Source: Casuarius casuarius (Eukaryota > Chordata > Aves > Casuariiformes > Casuariidae). Taken from it: a stretch of 64,000 nt of DNA. The notes under the pieces were generated by a model that ran no database searches, had not been told where the DNA came from, and was given only the letters and a program-made list of their open reading frames with translations. The position numbers were made by a program, and so were the translations under genes. Below are positions 37,850 to 50,894 of this stretch, in pieces. How positions within the stretch are numbered: position 1 is the first letter of the stretch; each line of letters starts with the position of its first letter. The stretch lies in contig PTFA01000087.1 of assembly GCA_003342895.1 (NCBI GenBank), positions 1,512,708 through 1,576,707 of the forward strand. Reading direction: 5' to 3'.

Positions 37850-38930
37850 CCTTGAAAAGGGCAGTGGGTATTGAGAGCCACTCCCGGGTAAGGCCTCTGT
37901 CCCACATCTGGAGATGGAGGGAGCCCTGGGAGGGCCATGCCCCGGTGCTCGGCTCTGGCTCCTGTGGGCAGATGTTGGATCCCAGCAGCAAGGTGGGGGC
38001 CAGGAGGCAATGTGCAGCCTGAAGATCCTTGGCCTCCCCTGGTGCCTTTGGCCCAGCGACCTCTGGCCGTTTGGTCCTCCACCACATGTGGTCCGATCTG
38101 GCTCTGCTCCATGCAGGGATACCTGAGCTGATTAGTACCCTTCATGGCGAGTGGGCTGATGGCTCTCCTTGGGACTCTTCCCCTGAGCCATGTCACTTGC
38201 TAGGGAGAAAGGTCCTGCTCCTGCTCGGTCCCCCTGTGTGGGCCTTGGGCTCCAGCCCCCTCCCTGTCCTGGGGACCCTCCACTGGAGTCACTCTCAAGT
38301 CTCCCTGCTGGTCCCGTAGGCCTTGGGGAGCCCAGGACTGGGCACAGACCTGCTGGAATAGCCTCACAAGTGCTGACCGCACACTGATGCTATGGGGAGT
38401 GTTTGTTCTTCATCTCCACACGAGGCCACGACCACCCTCCCTGCCTCCTCGCTGCCCAGCAGGCCTGATGGGCCCTTTGTGCAGAGCTGTTCCCTGGCTC
38501 ACCTGTCTCCAGTCGTGCGGGAGCCTGGGGTCACACCATGCCAGGTGCAGGTTCCTCCACTTTTCTGTCTCGAGCACCATGGGGTGTCTGCCAGCCCACG
38601 GCTCCAGGCTAGGGAAGTGCCTATGGGTCAGCCCCTGGAGGGACTGACTGCTACCCCAAACACTCCCAGCTCAGTGTCACCCATGGACTTGCCAATGATG
38701 CACCCCCTCTCATCTTGCAGACCATTAACAGAGACATTAATAATTAGTACAGGCCCTAAAATTGACCCCCTCAACGGGGCAGGGAGCAGCCCAATGNGGC
38801 TGCTCTGTGTGGGGAGACAAGTTGGAACCCAGGGGTGATCCCAGCACAGGCCAGGTTGAGCCCTCACCCCTCAAGGCATCGGCCCGCAGGATCTGAGCAG
38901 GGCCCGAGCGGTGACAGCACCCAGATCTAC
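37850..38930 (-). mobile_element. Decayed CR1-type LINE fragment (reverse transcriptase part)
   Basis: Minus-strand translation shows eroded CR1 reverse transcriptase. The frame at 38628-38867 contains GSILGPVLIINVSVNGLQDE, which aligns with the CR1 motif [15 protein letters not shown], and then GKSMGDTELG in place of the catalytic [10 protein letters not shown] block. Further downstream on the same strand (about 38560-38460) LHLAWCDPR matches the CR1 LHLG-NP block, and at about 38380-38310 VRSALVRLFQQVCAQSWAPQ matches [18 protein letters not shown]. Frameshifts and stops separate these blocks, and the catalytic aspartate pair is not kept. The fragment is GC-rich relative to its flanks. Its outer limits are approximate. 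It is much older than the copy at 45.75 kb and no longer codes for an active enzyme. Confidence 0.8.
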
Positions 38931-39059
38931 TGATGATCCCGAAAGAGGCAAGGTGATGAGTCAGGCCAGGGCACCATCCAGGAAGACCAGTCCATAAGCT
39001 GGGACAGCAGGGGACAGGGCAGGGCTGACTGTATCGTTAGTTACTGTTGAGTTACTAAT

Positions 39060-42000
39060 TTCTCTGAAGCTGGAAAAAAATGGACACCAGAAAACTTGGT
39101 GCAATGCTCACCTCAGGAATTTTTGCCATCACATGAATCTTTCCTGACACTTACAGGAGAATTCCAGGCAGGCATGCTTGGAAATATGTGTCTTAATGTC
39201 ATTGGAACTCAGGAGTCTTGACAAAGATGATGAAGTCTTCACAGCAGTGAACTCTTTCCCAGCTGAGGGAAGATTAGATATTGGTGGATATAGGCCCTTT
39301 TGCTCTGTTCTCCCTCAAGTAGCCAGTGTAGTCTATTTTGAGCCCATGCTTTTAAAGTCATGTAGGAAAAATTCAAGTAGTAGTATGTTTTCCAATCCTT
39401 TCAATGTTTAAATAAACACAGCCGTTCTCTCCCAAACTTTTCAATGTTTTGTTCAGTTCAATGGAAAAAAATGACATTTGTTGGAAAGCCCCAAATCCAA
39501 AAACAGTTTTGTTTTCCTAGTATAAACCAGTCACCTGAAGAAAGCAGACTCTTTTAGTATTTGCTTTTGCTTTATTTAAAAGTATTTCTCTGACCAACAA
39601 AAGTGACATTTCATTTCATATAAAATACGGTCTCTATGACTCCAACTTTGATCAATGACAGAGTCTTTCTCTTCTGCCTCAACAGGCTGATATACTGACA
39701 TGAGCAGGCATTTTCCATTGATTTCATTCTTCTTTCCATTGTATTGGTGCCCTGAAGTCACACCAGCGATGGGAAAAGGGAAAACAACAGTGAAAGAAGT
39801 CTGTGCCTTGAAAGAGCTAACAATAGAAACAGAAAAGCCAGATTGTTTGGGAAAGGTGAACAAGCTGCATGGTGGCAAACAGCTTTACTTAACATTAGTT
39901 GGTGGGTGTCTCAAGCCAGGAGACAGAAAAACAGCTGATGTCTCCAACTAAAAGTCCTATGCCCTTGTTTTAGGACTGTCACTGCAACTTGGCAGATATT
40001 TGGATCATACTTGGTCAAACCTACCGAACACCTTCTGCAGTGATGTAGATTCTCATCCCCATTTGTTTATCCCAGTCCCACATGCAGAGTTTTGGGTGTT
40101 TCCTTCCATTTACAGTTCACTACCACTGAAACTTTGTATTTGTATTGCTCAATATTTAATGCTCCCAAATGAGTTATCAGTGGTGAGCTTGGGAGATTGA
40201 ATTGAGGGCCTGCAAAGCCATTTCATACTATTCCTCTGCAAAACCCTTTCACGTGCAGGTCTGTAAGCCGTTCTGTGACCCTCCTTTGCTTCTACATTTC
40301 TAATTGTTCTTCTAAAAAATGTAATTGGGGAGCTGATCCATAATTCTCTTTAGTCAGTAAAATGAGTTGATATTCCCTGGCATTTTTGTACTGCTGTTAG
40401 CATCAAAACCACAGCCATAAACCTAACCCTGCAGAGGACGGAAAAAAGGAATAAAGCTATTATCGCCTGATTCCTTTGTAGTCTTTGAGCAATTGAATAT
40501 GAATGGAGTGGGGGAGGGAAACAAACTGCTTTGCTGCAAATATATGTTAAAATAAGACCTGCAAAATAAAATAAGTTTTTTTGTGGTTTGAATTTTTAAC
40601 AATGCTTGCTTGAAAGCTGAAATTATGGTTCTCTTTAGCAGGGAGGTATTTCAGAATCAGAAGGAGCCAGAACCACCTTGACTTGCAGATCATTTAATAT
40701 AGGTGGGGTATAGCTGCTAATGTGGACATGAGATACATTTTTCTTTGCTGTGATGTAAAACCAGTGTGATTCCAAAGCATTCAGCAAGATGTACAACAGC
40801 AATCTCGTGACTCCTTCGCTTAACTGTTCCCACTGCAGTGGGTCCCACTGACCAAAACAGAAGCGCCTCTATTTGTGTCAGATTCTGTACAAGGCAAGGT
40901 GTCCCTGGGGGAGATTCCCATTGCTGGAAACAGAGAGGATGTCAGGATATATGTCACTTTTTACCACGTGAAGCTGATATGATCTTGGATGTCTGCATAA
41001 TTCAAAATTCATGAAAAACTGATTTGTTCAAATGGATGTGAACACTCTCAGGGCCAAAGTTAATGGTACATAACTTTTGTTCATGCATAGTGGCTGGAAC
41101 AAACAAGGAGTAAGAAGACATTCAGTTTGGTCCTGTCCAGCTAGACCTGCTAAAATTCAGAAGAGTGTCAGAGTAGCACATAAATGAAATTTGCTAATTA
41201 CACCAGATTGGGAAGAACTGGGAAAACACTAAAGTTAAGAAAATATCAGGAAAGGAATCCTCAGGGATTCTGAGGGACAGAATGGACAGGCCAGTAGATA
41301 TGATCATTATCTACAAGCATTTGAAGCATATAAACATCAAGACTAAAATCCCAGCAATCTGGATTCAACTGAAACTTTCCTACTAATAAAAGGGAAGCCA
41401 CAATTTGCAGATTAATTTCTCATTGGATAAAAAGGACAACAAGGTAAAGAAAATGGAATTAGCTGAAAAATTCTATTAGAGAAAATTTCCTGCTGGTGAC
41501 ATATAGGAGACAGCATAATGGTCCATCAAGGGAAATGCTCAAGTCTATTAAAATGGAGTGCACTAAGCACTGGAAAACACCTTATATTGATGAATCCTTC
41601 CATAGCAAGAGATTGGCTTAGGAGAGTGAATTTTTTATTTCTAAACTTGCTCAACAAGCATAAAAAAAGGTTTCTAGAATTTCTCAGTTTATATATGGGC
41701 TCCAAAATAATTGGCTAATTTTCATAAATTATTTCAATTAGTGTGCATAGTACTCAGCACACTGAAAAGCAAGCACTTACTTAGGTTTGTACACTGCATA
41801 TTAACAGATTTTAATTTTGTCCTCTGAATTTCAGATTCTGACTTGTCCAGGTTTGCCTAAAGAGCTGCAGCAAAGACGAGCAGAATCTGATGTTCCAGTT
41901 CATTGTGCCTGGTTCTAGCCACCTGAAATGTCCATTGTTATGTACAGAAAAATGCTGCATAGCTACATGTTTAGGAAACAGGGGTCATCTGGAAAAACTA

Positions 42001-45000
42001 GAGACAGATTAGTAGTGCTGGAATAAAATCTTTCAGAACAGTTTTTTCTGGAGTGGTCAAGATGGCTAGAAAAAACCTGCATGGGGAAAAAGATCTGTTC
42101 TGAGATGAAGACTAGTTACCAACACTTAGACAAAAATAATACACATAGATAAAAATAATTGAAAAGAAGAAAAATATAGAAAAAATATTTGGGCAGTGTG
42201 GCTGTCTTCATACCCCCAAGGATGCTCTGTGAGCTATTTCTGTCTCCTGCCTGTGAAGTACTCCTAGAGCTCCTTCTTTTGAACATTTTTAAGGTCCATG
42301 GTACATGTCTTGGGGATGTTAGCCAGTTTTAACGTATGGTTTTAGCATGTGGTTCAAGGAGCCTGATTACTCTGTCTAATATTACTTCCCTCCTTACGTC
42401 CCTCTTCCTGCTTCCCCGCTCCACTAGATACATTAAAAAACAAAACAAAACTAAACTAAAGTACTGTCACACAAATAATCTGGTTGTTCTTTGGGAAGCT
42501 ATGTTTTCTCAAGGTAGACAGATGTATCTCATTACATACTGTTTTCTACATCTCAAGTACTCATGTCCAAATGGTCAATTAGTCCAGTAAGGAAAAAAAA
42601 GAATGCTGTCCTGAAAACATTTATTATAGTCCTCAGCCTCCTCTGTTCTACCAAATCTTTTTTTTTCTTGAGTCTGACTCAAATAATGTTTTCTTGTACT
42701 TCTTGCTTGCTGCAAGACTTCATGTTGTGAAAAAGGAATATACATTTAATCGAAGAGGAAAACTTCTTGCTCAGGAAAAAGAAGAGAAATTCCAAGTCTT
42801 GTCGAGACGTGTTATTTCACAGACAGCAGTGTGCATTTGAGGAGCTCTTTAATTCCTCTGCTATAGTAATTCCAAATGAAATAAAAGGAGGTAGAACTAC
42901 ATTTCCCTAAAGGCCTACTGTGGATTGATTAGCTTTTGCTGTTTGGATCCAGGATCAGAGAATATAGAGAAGGCACTGAAGAAACATAAAGGCCTCATAC
43001 TAACAAACTTCCAAATCTAATCATGTCTAATCATGTCTAATATTACAGGCGAGCTGACATAGCAGTTTCTCCTTATTAAGGTTGTATGCTCATAAATAAG
43101 AGCCTGAGACTGTTCCTTCTTAAAATCAGTGACAAACTGAAACTAATACTTTCTAAGTACTAAAAACGCTTCGAAAAAACATCTTAGAATTTGCAAACTT
43201 TTGCAATATCTTGAGTTTGGATCACACAAATGAAACAGCTCCTTTTGTCCTAGGATTTATATGTACCTGAAAACTTGATGATTTTAGTGAATAATTCACC
43301 TCAGCTGGCCAAGGTGGTATACATCTGAAAATCCCACTTTCTTTGTATATTGCAAGGAAACAGAAAAGGCAAACTCACTTTTGGAGGTAAGCGGGTTTGA
43401 ATATGACATGCTGGAAGGTTATGAGTAACCCAGCAAATGGGAGCTTGCATGCTAAATAGTTTTCTTGATGCCACAATGCCTAACTATAGCAGACTTTGGC
43501 TTCTGTCATATTCTCTTCNCACTACCTATTGAGAAGAACACTCTTTATCCCACTGCTTACATAAAGGTAATCCCTTCATTGTAGATGGACTTGAAAAACA
43601 TATCTAAACAACTAAACTTCACTAAAAATTGAACCAAATCACAGGGACCTATAGTTCATAGGATCTGGAAAGGGTACCACGCTTTTGTAAACAAATACAA
43701 TTGATTACAATTGATTACTTCTGCTTGGTAGCAAACAACACATCATAGTCAATGTTGCAAAATACTCTATAATTGTAATCTCCTGTTGTCATTTCCCTAG
43801 CAAGGAATCCCTGCACATCCCTGCAAAGGATACATTTCACATCAAAAATGACTTTTTCTTAAGTATTCTTGAATATTTTTATTACTTATATTCACATGTG
43901 TATTTTACCAAATTATACCTTTAAACAATACTATTTTCCAAAGTAAAAGTCATAGCCAAACTTCACCAAGATAGCAAGTAGTGACAGAGAGAATGAACAC
44001 TTGGATGTGTTAAACAGTAAAAATAAATGTTTTCTACAACTGACCTTAACTGTAGAGCACTCGCATCACATAAGAAAAAAGGCAGAAGGACTTCCCCACT
44101 CCACACCCTTGAAGCAAAGGCCATAGTTGAACACTGCTTAGACAGAGAAACCCTAACTACATGAAGTATGTGCAAAGAATAGTCAAAAAAAATCTGAAAA
44201 TGGTAGAGATGGCAAAGATGTTTGTCCCTTTAGCCAACTCTGAATATGCATGGAGGGGACATACCAGAAGAAACAAAATGGAAGCATGGAAACAAGCAGG
44301 ACATTGCAAGCACAAATGAGGCTGCAATAAGCTGCACTTCCCCAGCACCATGTGAAAGAAGAAAATGACACGTATCCAAGTAAAACCAAATGAAAATGAT
44401 GAGATTGTCTGTTCCTAATGTTCCTGCAACAGTTTAAATTATAAGCAGACTACCTGGAAAAGGCTGAGATTTCACGTAGTAAAAGTTAGTGATGGAAGTT
44501 AATGATGACAGCTAGAACAAGTAAATTCTTTAATGTAGTGACACTAAACCTGGCACAAATGAGTTGCAGAATGGATGCACAAGCAAAACCAAAACAGGTG
44601 CCCGCAACAGACAAGGCACAGTCACATCTTTGCAACAGAGCTGCTAAAAGATTATCTTGATATTTTTGCATAATGAAGATAGTTTCCAAATGTGCTTCAA
44701 TGGGGACAAAATGATTCATCTAGTAAAACAGCTGCTGCTCAGAATTCCACTTACATGCAAAGACATAAATAATGGGAGTAATAAAGCCAATGGAAAAAAT
44801 AGAAATTTCTCCTAAAGTCCCATAGCCCATGTTAGATATCGAGAAGTCAGGCAGCTTCACCTTTGCACAGATTAAGCAAGTCCATGCCCTAGAAAGAGCT
44901 CTTTGCTGAAAGACTGCAATCAAAGGAGTATTATCTAACTTGGCAGAACCTCATGCCAAAGAGAATTACTGGAGAAAGAATACAGTTATATCATCAGAGT

Positions 45001-45640
45001 TGGACACCACTCAGTAGATACAGATGGTTGAGAGTGTTGTTCAGAGATCAAATTGACAGCAGAAGACTATCAAAATTGCCAGAAAGATATGTTAATAGGT
45101 CTCACAGGGATCATCATCATAGTTTATAACATTCTTGCATAAAAACATGGAAAAAAGAAGCAGAAGCTACAGAAGGTCATGATCATAATACCACTTCTCT
45201 CACAGAAGAGCCTGGGGAACTAATCTAAAACTAAATAAAGAAAAGCTAAAATTGCAATCAAATGTACAACAAAGCAGTTCTGATTCACTTTTACAGCTTA
45301 CATTTTAGCCTCTCAAAAGGTAAAAGCTGCAGTGCAGATGTCCGTATCTAAAAATACCCGATCAGTTTAGAGACCATTAGAGTTTGTAAGTGATCTGAAA
45401 ACATTTCTCCATAGCCTTTCAGATGTGTGTGATGACTGCAGCAACCCCTAGATGAAGGTGCTTAGATACAATTAATTTACATAAATGCAACCCCTGCTAA
45501 CAGCAAGGAACTGGTGGCAAGACAGTTCCATCAGAAGTGAAAGAAGGAGATTCCAGTGAGATGAGACATCTCTCACATAGAAAGAACAGCTTACACATCA
45601 AAATGACTGATGTCAAAGAGCCAGTCAAAAATTGCAAAGT
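39060..45640. other. Non-coding stretch, nothing recognised
   Basis: AT-rich sequence with small local duplications: TCTAATCATG in about 2.6 copies at 43016-43040, and CAATTGATTA twice at 43698-43717. Several minus-strand frames between 43.9 and 44.9 kb are hydrophobic, but they are in different frames, broken by stops, and show no receptor or transporter motif. Two short splice-flanked minus segments (45106-45133 and 45650-45698) are discussed under findings. An undetermined base lies at 43519. Confidence 0.4.
43016..43040 (+). repeat. Short tandem repeat, period 10
   Basis: TCTAATCATG repeated about 2.6 times. It is a small tandem expansion without further context. Confidence 0.85.
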
Positions 45641-45749
45641 GCTACCTACCAAAAATGTTGCACACACAAGGTCTGACTAGTATGTCCAAAGATATGATCT
45701 GAGGAAAGATAAAACTACTGTAAATTCCCACAGCGATTTTAAAAAAGTC

Positions 45750-46768
45750 ATCATCAGTGGCGCAGAGTCTAGTTGGAGGCCTGTAGCTAGCAATGTCCCC
45801 CAGGGGTCAGTGCTGGGTCCAGTCTTGTTCAATTTACTATCAATGACCTGGATGAAGGGACAGAGTGCACCCTCAGCAAGTTTGCTGATGATACAAAACT
45901 GGGAGGAGTGGCTGATCCACCAGAGGGCTGTGCTGCCATTCAGAGAGACCTGGACAGGCTGGAGAGCTGGGCGGAGAGGAACCTCATGAAGTTCAACAAA
46001 GGCAAGTGCAGGGTCCTGCACCTGGGGAGNAATAACCCCATGCACCAGTACAGGTTGGGGGTTGACCTGCTGGAAAACAGCTCTGCAGAGAAGGACCTGG
46101 GAGTCCTGGTGGACAACAAGTTGACCACGAGCCAGCACTGTGCCCTTGTGGCCAAGAAGGCCAAGGGTATCCTGGGCTGCATTAGGAAGAGTGTTGCCAG
46201 CAGGTCAAGGGAGCTGATCCTCCCCCTCAACTCAGCCCTGGTGAGGCCATACCTGGAGTACTGTGTCCAGTTCTGGGCTCCCCAGTACAAGAGAGACATG
46301 ACACTACTGGAGAGAGTCCAGCAGAGGGCTATGAAGATGCTTAGGGGACTGGAGCATCTCTCCTATGAGGAAAGGCTGAGAGAGCTGGGCCTGTTTAGCC
46401 TGGAGAAGAGAAGACTGAGAGGGGATCTTATCAATGTATACAAATATCTGAAGGGAGAATGTCAAGAGGATGGGGCCAGACTCTTTTCAGTCATGCCCAG
46501 CGACAGGACAAGAGGCAGCGGGCACAATCTGAAACACAGGCAGTTCCATCTGAACATGAGGAAAAACAACTTTACTGTGAGGGTGACAGAGCACTGGCAC
46601 AGGTTGCCCAGAGAGCTTGTGGAGTCTCCTTCTCTGGAAATATTCAAAACCCACCTGGACGCGATCCTCAGCAACATGCTCTAGGTGACCCTGCTTGAGC
46701 AGGGGGGTTGGACTAGATGATCTCCAGAGGTCCCTTCCAACCTCAACCATTCTCTAATCCTGTGATCT
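45750..46768 (+). mobile_element. 5'-truncated CR1 LINE with 3' terminus
   Basis: A CR1 (chicken repeat 1) family retrotransposon copy, truncated at its 5' end within the reverse transcriptase gene, as is usual for CR1. It begins in the stretch coding [19 protein letters not shown], keeps the rest of ORF2 and ends in the typical 3' UTR: after the stop at 46682-46684 comes GGTTGGACTAGATGATCTCC, then CCCTTCCAACC and a terminal AT-rich short repeat ending near TGTGATCT. The close match to the standard avian CR1 layout and the long open frame point to a fairly young insertion. No target-site duplication is evident, which is normal for CR1. It lies in the plus orientation, opposite to the candidate exons. 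Confidence 0.95.
45839..46684 (+). pseudogene. CR1 ORF2 C-terminal part (reverse transcriptase), truncated
   Basis: From INDLDEG at 45839 one frame stays open for 282 codons to the TAG at 46682-46684. It carries the polymerase catalytic box FADD at 45881-45892 inside [11 protein letters not shown], then the C-terminal blocks [59 protein letters not shown] and the usual C-terminus ending [13 protein letters not shown]. Upstream, [13 protein letters not shown] is in another frame because one base is missing between 45829 and 45838. The endonuclease domain and the N-terminal part of the reverse transcriptase are absent, so the copy cannot move by itself. One undetermined base lies at 46030. In the family the enzyme drives target-primed reverse transcription of the element's RNA. 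Confidence 0.9.
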
Positions 46769-46774
46769 CCCACC

Positions 46775-49700
46775 AAATGCCTTTGATTCATGCACTTGAA
46801 CTGTCAATGTTCTACTTCTAAGCATTGCTGCTTTCTTATTACTACCTATATGCAGCACAGGAATACAGCAGTTACACAGACATAAGAGATATTTAATCTG
46901 ATGCCAGTCAAATGACAATTTTCATGGCAGAAGCCAGAATGAATCAGTTAAAATGAAGTTTTTCATGTGCTTGTGTCCAGGATGGCATGACGCTAGGCCA
47001 AAACCTCTATCTGCCTTTCAAAACTACTTGAACTACTTGAGACAAGTTGAGCAAACACGCAAAAGTCATATGACAGAGCAGTGAAAGACAGACCACTGAT
47101 AACTGGTAACTCTTGACACCACAGAGCCTTTTTAGAATAGAAGACCCTATCTCAGTTGGCCAACTGTGATACAAGATCCTGGAGACAAAGGCACATGGGG
47201 GAAATGCAGGCTATCTGTGTCTCCAGCTGACCTTTAAGCAAATCAGAAATGGCTCTTTCCATTGCAAACTGTGCAATTGACTTCATTACCTTACATTGCT
47301 TTTCAGAAGTCTGGGAACCAGGAGATGGAGTGTCCATGACTACCACAGTGCTCACTCATTGTGGACAGAGCCATGACATGTTCTAGCAAATATGATGTTC
47401 AAATAGAATATTGTTTTGCAGGACAGACAGTCCTGCAGTACTTATTAGAAGCAGAATTAAGTCATATCCCCTCACCCCTAAGGCACAGTCAAACAAACGA
47501 TCAACAAACAAATGGTCATCCTACGACATGGTCAAAAGGCTACAACAAAACTGGCCATGGTCATTAAAACCTTATTTTAGAAAGCTGTAAACTGATCTCT
47601 TGTATGAAGCAGACCAATATACTAGATTGTTTGATGAAAAGATGCACGTATACCTTGTTGCCTGCAGAAGCACTGCTAAACTGGCAGTGATGGTTAGCAT
47701 ATCAAGGAAGAGCAGTGAAAGAGGACAACGCTGCATGAAATATGGTAATGGATGAGCAGATCTCTCTCCAAAATCACACAAGTACTCTTCACTTACATGC
47801 ACAGGCAGAAATAAGGGTATTGCAATCCATGAAGCATGCATTCAGTTGTATCTGATCCTTAGGAAGCAATGAAGAACAAATGAAGAATGAAGATACAAGA
47901 ATCAAGTATTTTAAATAACTATAGAGATGCAAATAGCTACACTGGCTGTGGCATAGGCTACTACACATAATTATCACTATAGATCAAACATATATGCTGC
48001 TCCCATTTCAGCCTTCTGTCATACAATGAAGCAGTGCCCAGAGATGAAGTCAGAGCAAAATTCCTCCCTGTGCAGAACAGTGCCTAGAGCACTGGAGTAC
48101 AGGACACATCTATTCATTCCTCCAGCTCTGGTGGAGCTTGGAAACCTCCCCATCTCTAACCCAAAGAATTGTTTTGATTTCAAGTTTAAAGTGCTTTGAA
48201 ATCTGCTGAGGGAGATTCTAGGAGCGATGTTTTATTATTTTGAGCTATGACAGTATGAAAAAAAATACTGCAAAATACCCTGTTTGCACTTCTTTTGCAT
48301 ACCCAGAAAAAATGGAAGAAGATTTAAAGTCTGTATAAACTTCTTCTAAAGAAGTGTGCCATTTGCTTGATTTTTTTAAACAAAAACCACACAGAATGCA
48401 TTTGTCTACAGCCCAGTTAAGCACTGCCTCTACTGCAAGCTCTATGCACGCTTTTTTTCCCCAGCTTGTACTGCAGCTGGAACAGTTTCCAGAAGACAAA
48501 AGAGGAGGTCAGAAACTGCCATGTTTCAACAGTGACACTAGCTTGGCTGCAGTGTTCACATCTATTATTTTCTCTTCTTCCTTTCGGTTATTTCTCTAGT
48601 GTGTGTGGAAACACCACTTCACCTTTGCAGAATGCTCACACTATTCATGGCCCAGAGGCCAGTTTTCTGTCTGAAGCAGAGACCAGTGCTCTGGAGATGG
48701 GTATTTCTTAGGGAATGTTATAAAAGATGCACACATCTGTCTTTCTCAGATGAGGCAGTAATAACCTGTAGCACGGACAGGTTTTCCTTCTTGCAGAAAC
48801 TTCAGCTGAATGTTTCTGCCCTCTCCTTAGAGCTCCCATGTCCCTTCTGTGTCTCCACAGCTTCTCTCCAGGATGACCACTTATCTTTCTGCTCCAGTGC
48901 CAGTCCAGTGCTGCTCCTCAAGGACATGTTGGTGCAGGGAGTGCAGTACTGTGCAGGTATCGGAGACAACGTCACACTCACTGGACTCTGGCTCAGGCAG
49001 AAGCATAGCCACAGCAATACAGTGTTCAGATCAGGCCATTGCCTGAGCATGTCCTCAGGCTCTCTGGAAGGTTTTGCCACTCTTGCTGAGCGCCCTGGGT
49101 TGGTTCAGTGTACTGTACAACTATCACAGCAATGAAGGGAAAACAAATAAGCATGCTGTCCAACAGCACAGCCCAGAGTGGCAAAACTGGGCCTTCCTCT
49201 TCCTTCTGTACTGCTATCCAGCAATAGAAAGATTATCTCAGAAAAATCTCAGGACCCAGAAAAGCACTTTAACACTTTTATGGCCCACATCTCTGGTACT
49301 GTGACTACTGGGTACAAGCAAAATCTTTATAGCTGGAGAGGAAGGGGTAGGAAGAAGAAGGCACAAACAGCCTAAAAAAAACAATTAAAACCTTTTGCTG
49401 AAATCTAATAATTTACCCTTTCTTGCTTCCAGCCCCTCCTTTCCCATGGAAATTTGTCTCAGTTGTAACAGAACCAAGATATTTCTAGCTCCAGAAATCT
49501 CAGAGGTTAGGATTTAAATGATACACNACATATGAGTAAAGAGATCTAGGAACACAGAGATGAATAAAGAAAGACGACATGTATGTGTATAAATTAGTGG
49601 TCAGAGATTTGAGTCACAGCTGCTCAACTGATGTGACATACTTGTATAAACGGTCTAGTAAAATGATCAGTTAATACAGCTTTTCTTATAAGAGCTGTTT

Positions 49701-50555
49701 GAAAACAAACAAAAAATTGAAGCTGGGGGAAAAGATTCCAGATTCTTTCTCCTGTTTTTTCTCAAATTTGACATTTCCAAAGAAAATGTGAGTATATATT
49801 TAAATTGCAATTATAATACTCTTCTGAAATTTAGAAAGGATAAATAGTAAAAAACAGGCAAATGACAAAAAAAGCAGCTTTTCCCCTCCAAGTTTAGCAA
49901 AACAAGATCCAATGATGTAGATCAACACTTATCTGTACTGTCTTTCTCGGGATCTCAACAGGCTTTCACAAACAGTAACAATAATATATCTCAGGATCTT
50001 AATAAAATTCACAGGGAACAGATAAAAATCTTTTCACATTTTGTAGAGCTAAATGCAGCCATTTCTCAGAGTGAATATGGCATGCTTTCAGCACATACTG
50101 CTACGGTCCCTCTATTGAAAAGGCAGAATACTATATCCAACTGAAATTTAAAAAGGAAGGCATGTAGGAAGATTGCATTTACCCTTGCTATTATGTGTTT
50201 ATGTGGCTAAAATTAACGTTTTTTTATTAGTAATGACTAGAAAATCTTGGTCCTAGTTTCATTTTGGAAGACTAACCCCAGCACCACAGTAAGAACAGAG
50301 TTTGGAGGGAGTCCAGGTGTAATCTGTATCACTGTGAATGCCTCCTGCAGCACAGACACGGTCCCTGGACCTCAGCTGTCCATCGTGACTCTGCTGATGC
50401 ATGTTCTGGACCATAGCCCAAGATGTGTGATTTCATGTGCTTGACAGATCCTTTATCATGAAACCTCTGTCTAATTATGATAGCACATCTTTACTCCAAC
50501 CGTCCTGTGATTGCTTTCCATATATGATTTGATTTCACCCCACAGCAAAAATTAA
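46775..50555. other. Non-coding stretch, nothing recognised
   Basis: Sequence to the right of the CR1 copy. A 178-codon plus frame at 48599-49135 is the longest here but is rich in Cys, Ser and Leu, overlaps a 92-codon minus frame and shows no motif, so it is not called. An undetermined base lies at 49527. A GTGAGT-type minus donor near 48981 lacks a convincing exon. Confidence 0.4.
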
Positions 50556-50561
50556 GCTTAC

Positions 50562-50663
50562 CTTCATTTGATCATCAGTAATGGGTTGAAGAGGGAGTGG
50601 ATTATATGAGGCTGGAGAAAACCTGAGCCTGTTGTCCTTGGGGACAGCAGCTAAACTTTCCAA
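50562..50663 (-). CDS. Candidate internal exon, unknown product
   Basis: A 102-base minus-strand segment with a strong acceptor (TTTTGTGTGTTTACAG) and a strong donor (AAG then GTAAGC, 50556-50561). Exactly one of three frames is open: 34 codons beginning LESLAAVPKDNRLRFSPASY and ending NPLPLQPITDDQMK. It enters and leaves in phase 0, so it could be spliced in or out without shifting the frame. The composition (no Cys, no Trp, many Pro, Asp and Leu) is clearly protein-like and makes this one of the best exon candidates in the window. The family is not recognised. Its start phase matches the short segment at 52519-52541 upstream. Confidence 0.45.
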
Positions 50664-50894
50664 CTGTAAACACACAAAAGTGGAAGCTCATCAGACAGAG
50701 GCAATCTATTGATCCCCTTTCCATCTTCAGAAGAAAATTAGCCTTCTTCCAGCTGGGTGTGAAATGGAGACATAGCCATGCCTCATTGCTCATGGCATGG
50801 GGGAATTCTTTCGTCAGAGGGACAAAGAAGTGGAGAGGAATATGGTGATGCTTCACTCCAGTCATGTATGAAACCTGCGGATATGAGGGAAATA

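Noticed and set aside
39102..39151. Minus-strand donors GTGAGC and GTAAGT near 39.1 kb and the 32-base segment between
   Set aside because: The segment is too short to judge and the acceptor contains the second donor; phases could be made to fit but add no evidence.
43963..44923. Chain of hydrophobic minus-strand frames resembling a receptor or transporter pseudogene
   Set aside because: The pieces are in different frames, carry no family motif, and AT-rich non-coding DNA often translates as hydrophobic residues.
47152..47355. Minus frame with TVVVMDTPSPGS, reminiscent of a GTPase G3 motif
   Set aside because: No P-loop is found upstream in any minus frame and no further GTPase motif follows, so the likeness is superficial.
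48599..49135. 178-codon plus-strand frame
   Set aside because: Cys/Ser/Leu-rich, overlapped by an open minus frame, no recognisable domain and no splice evidence.
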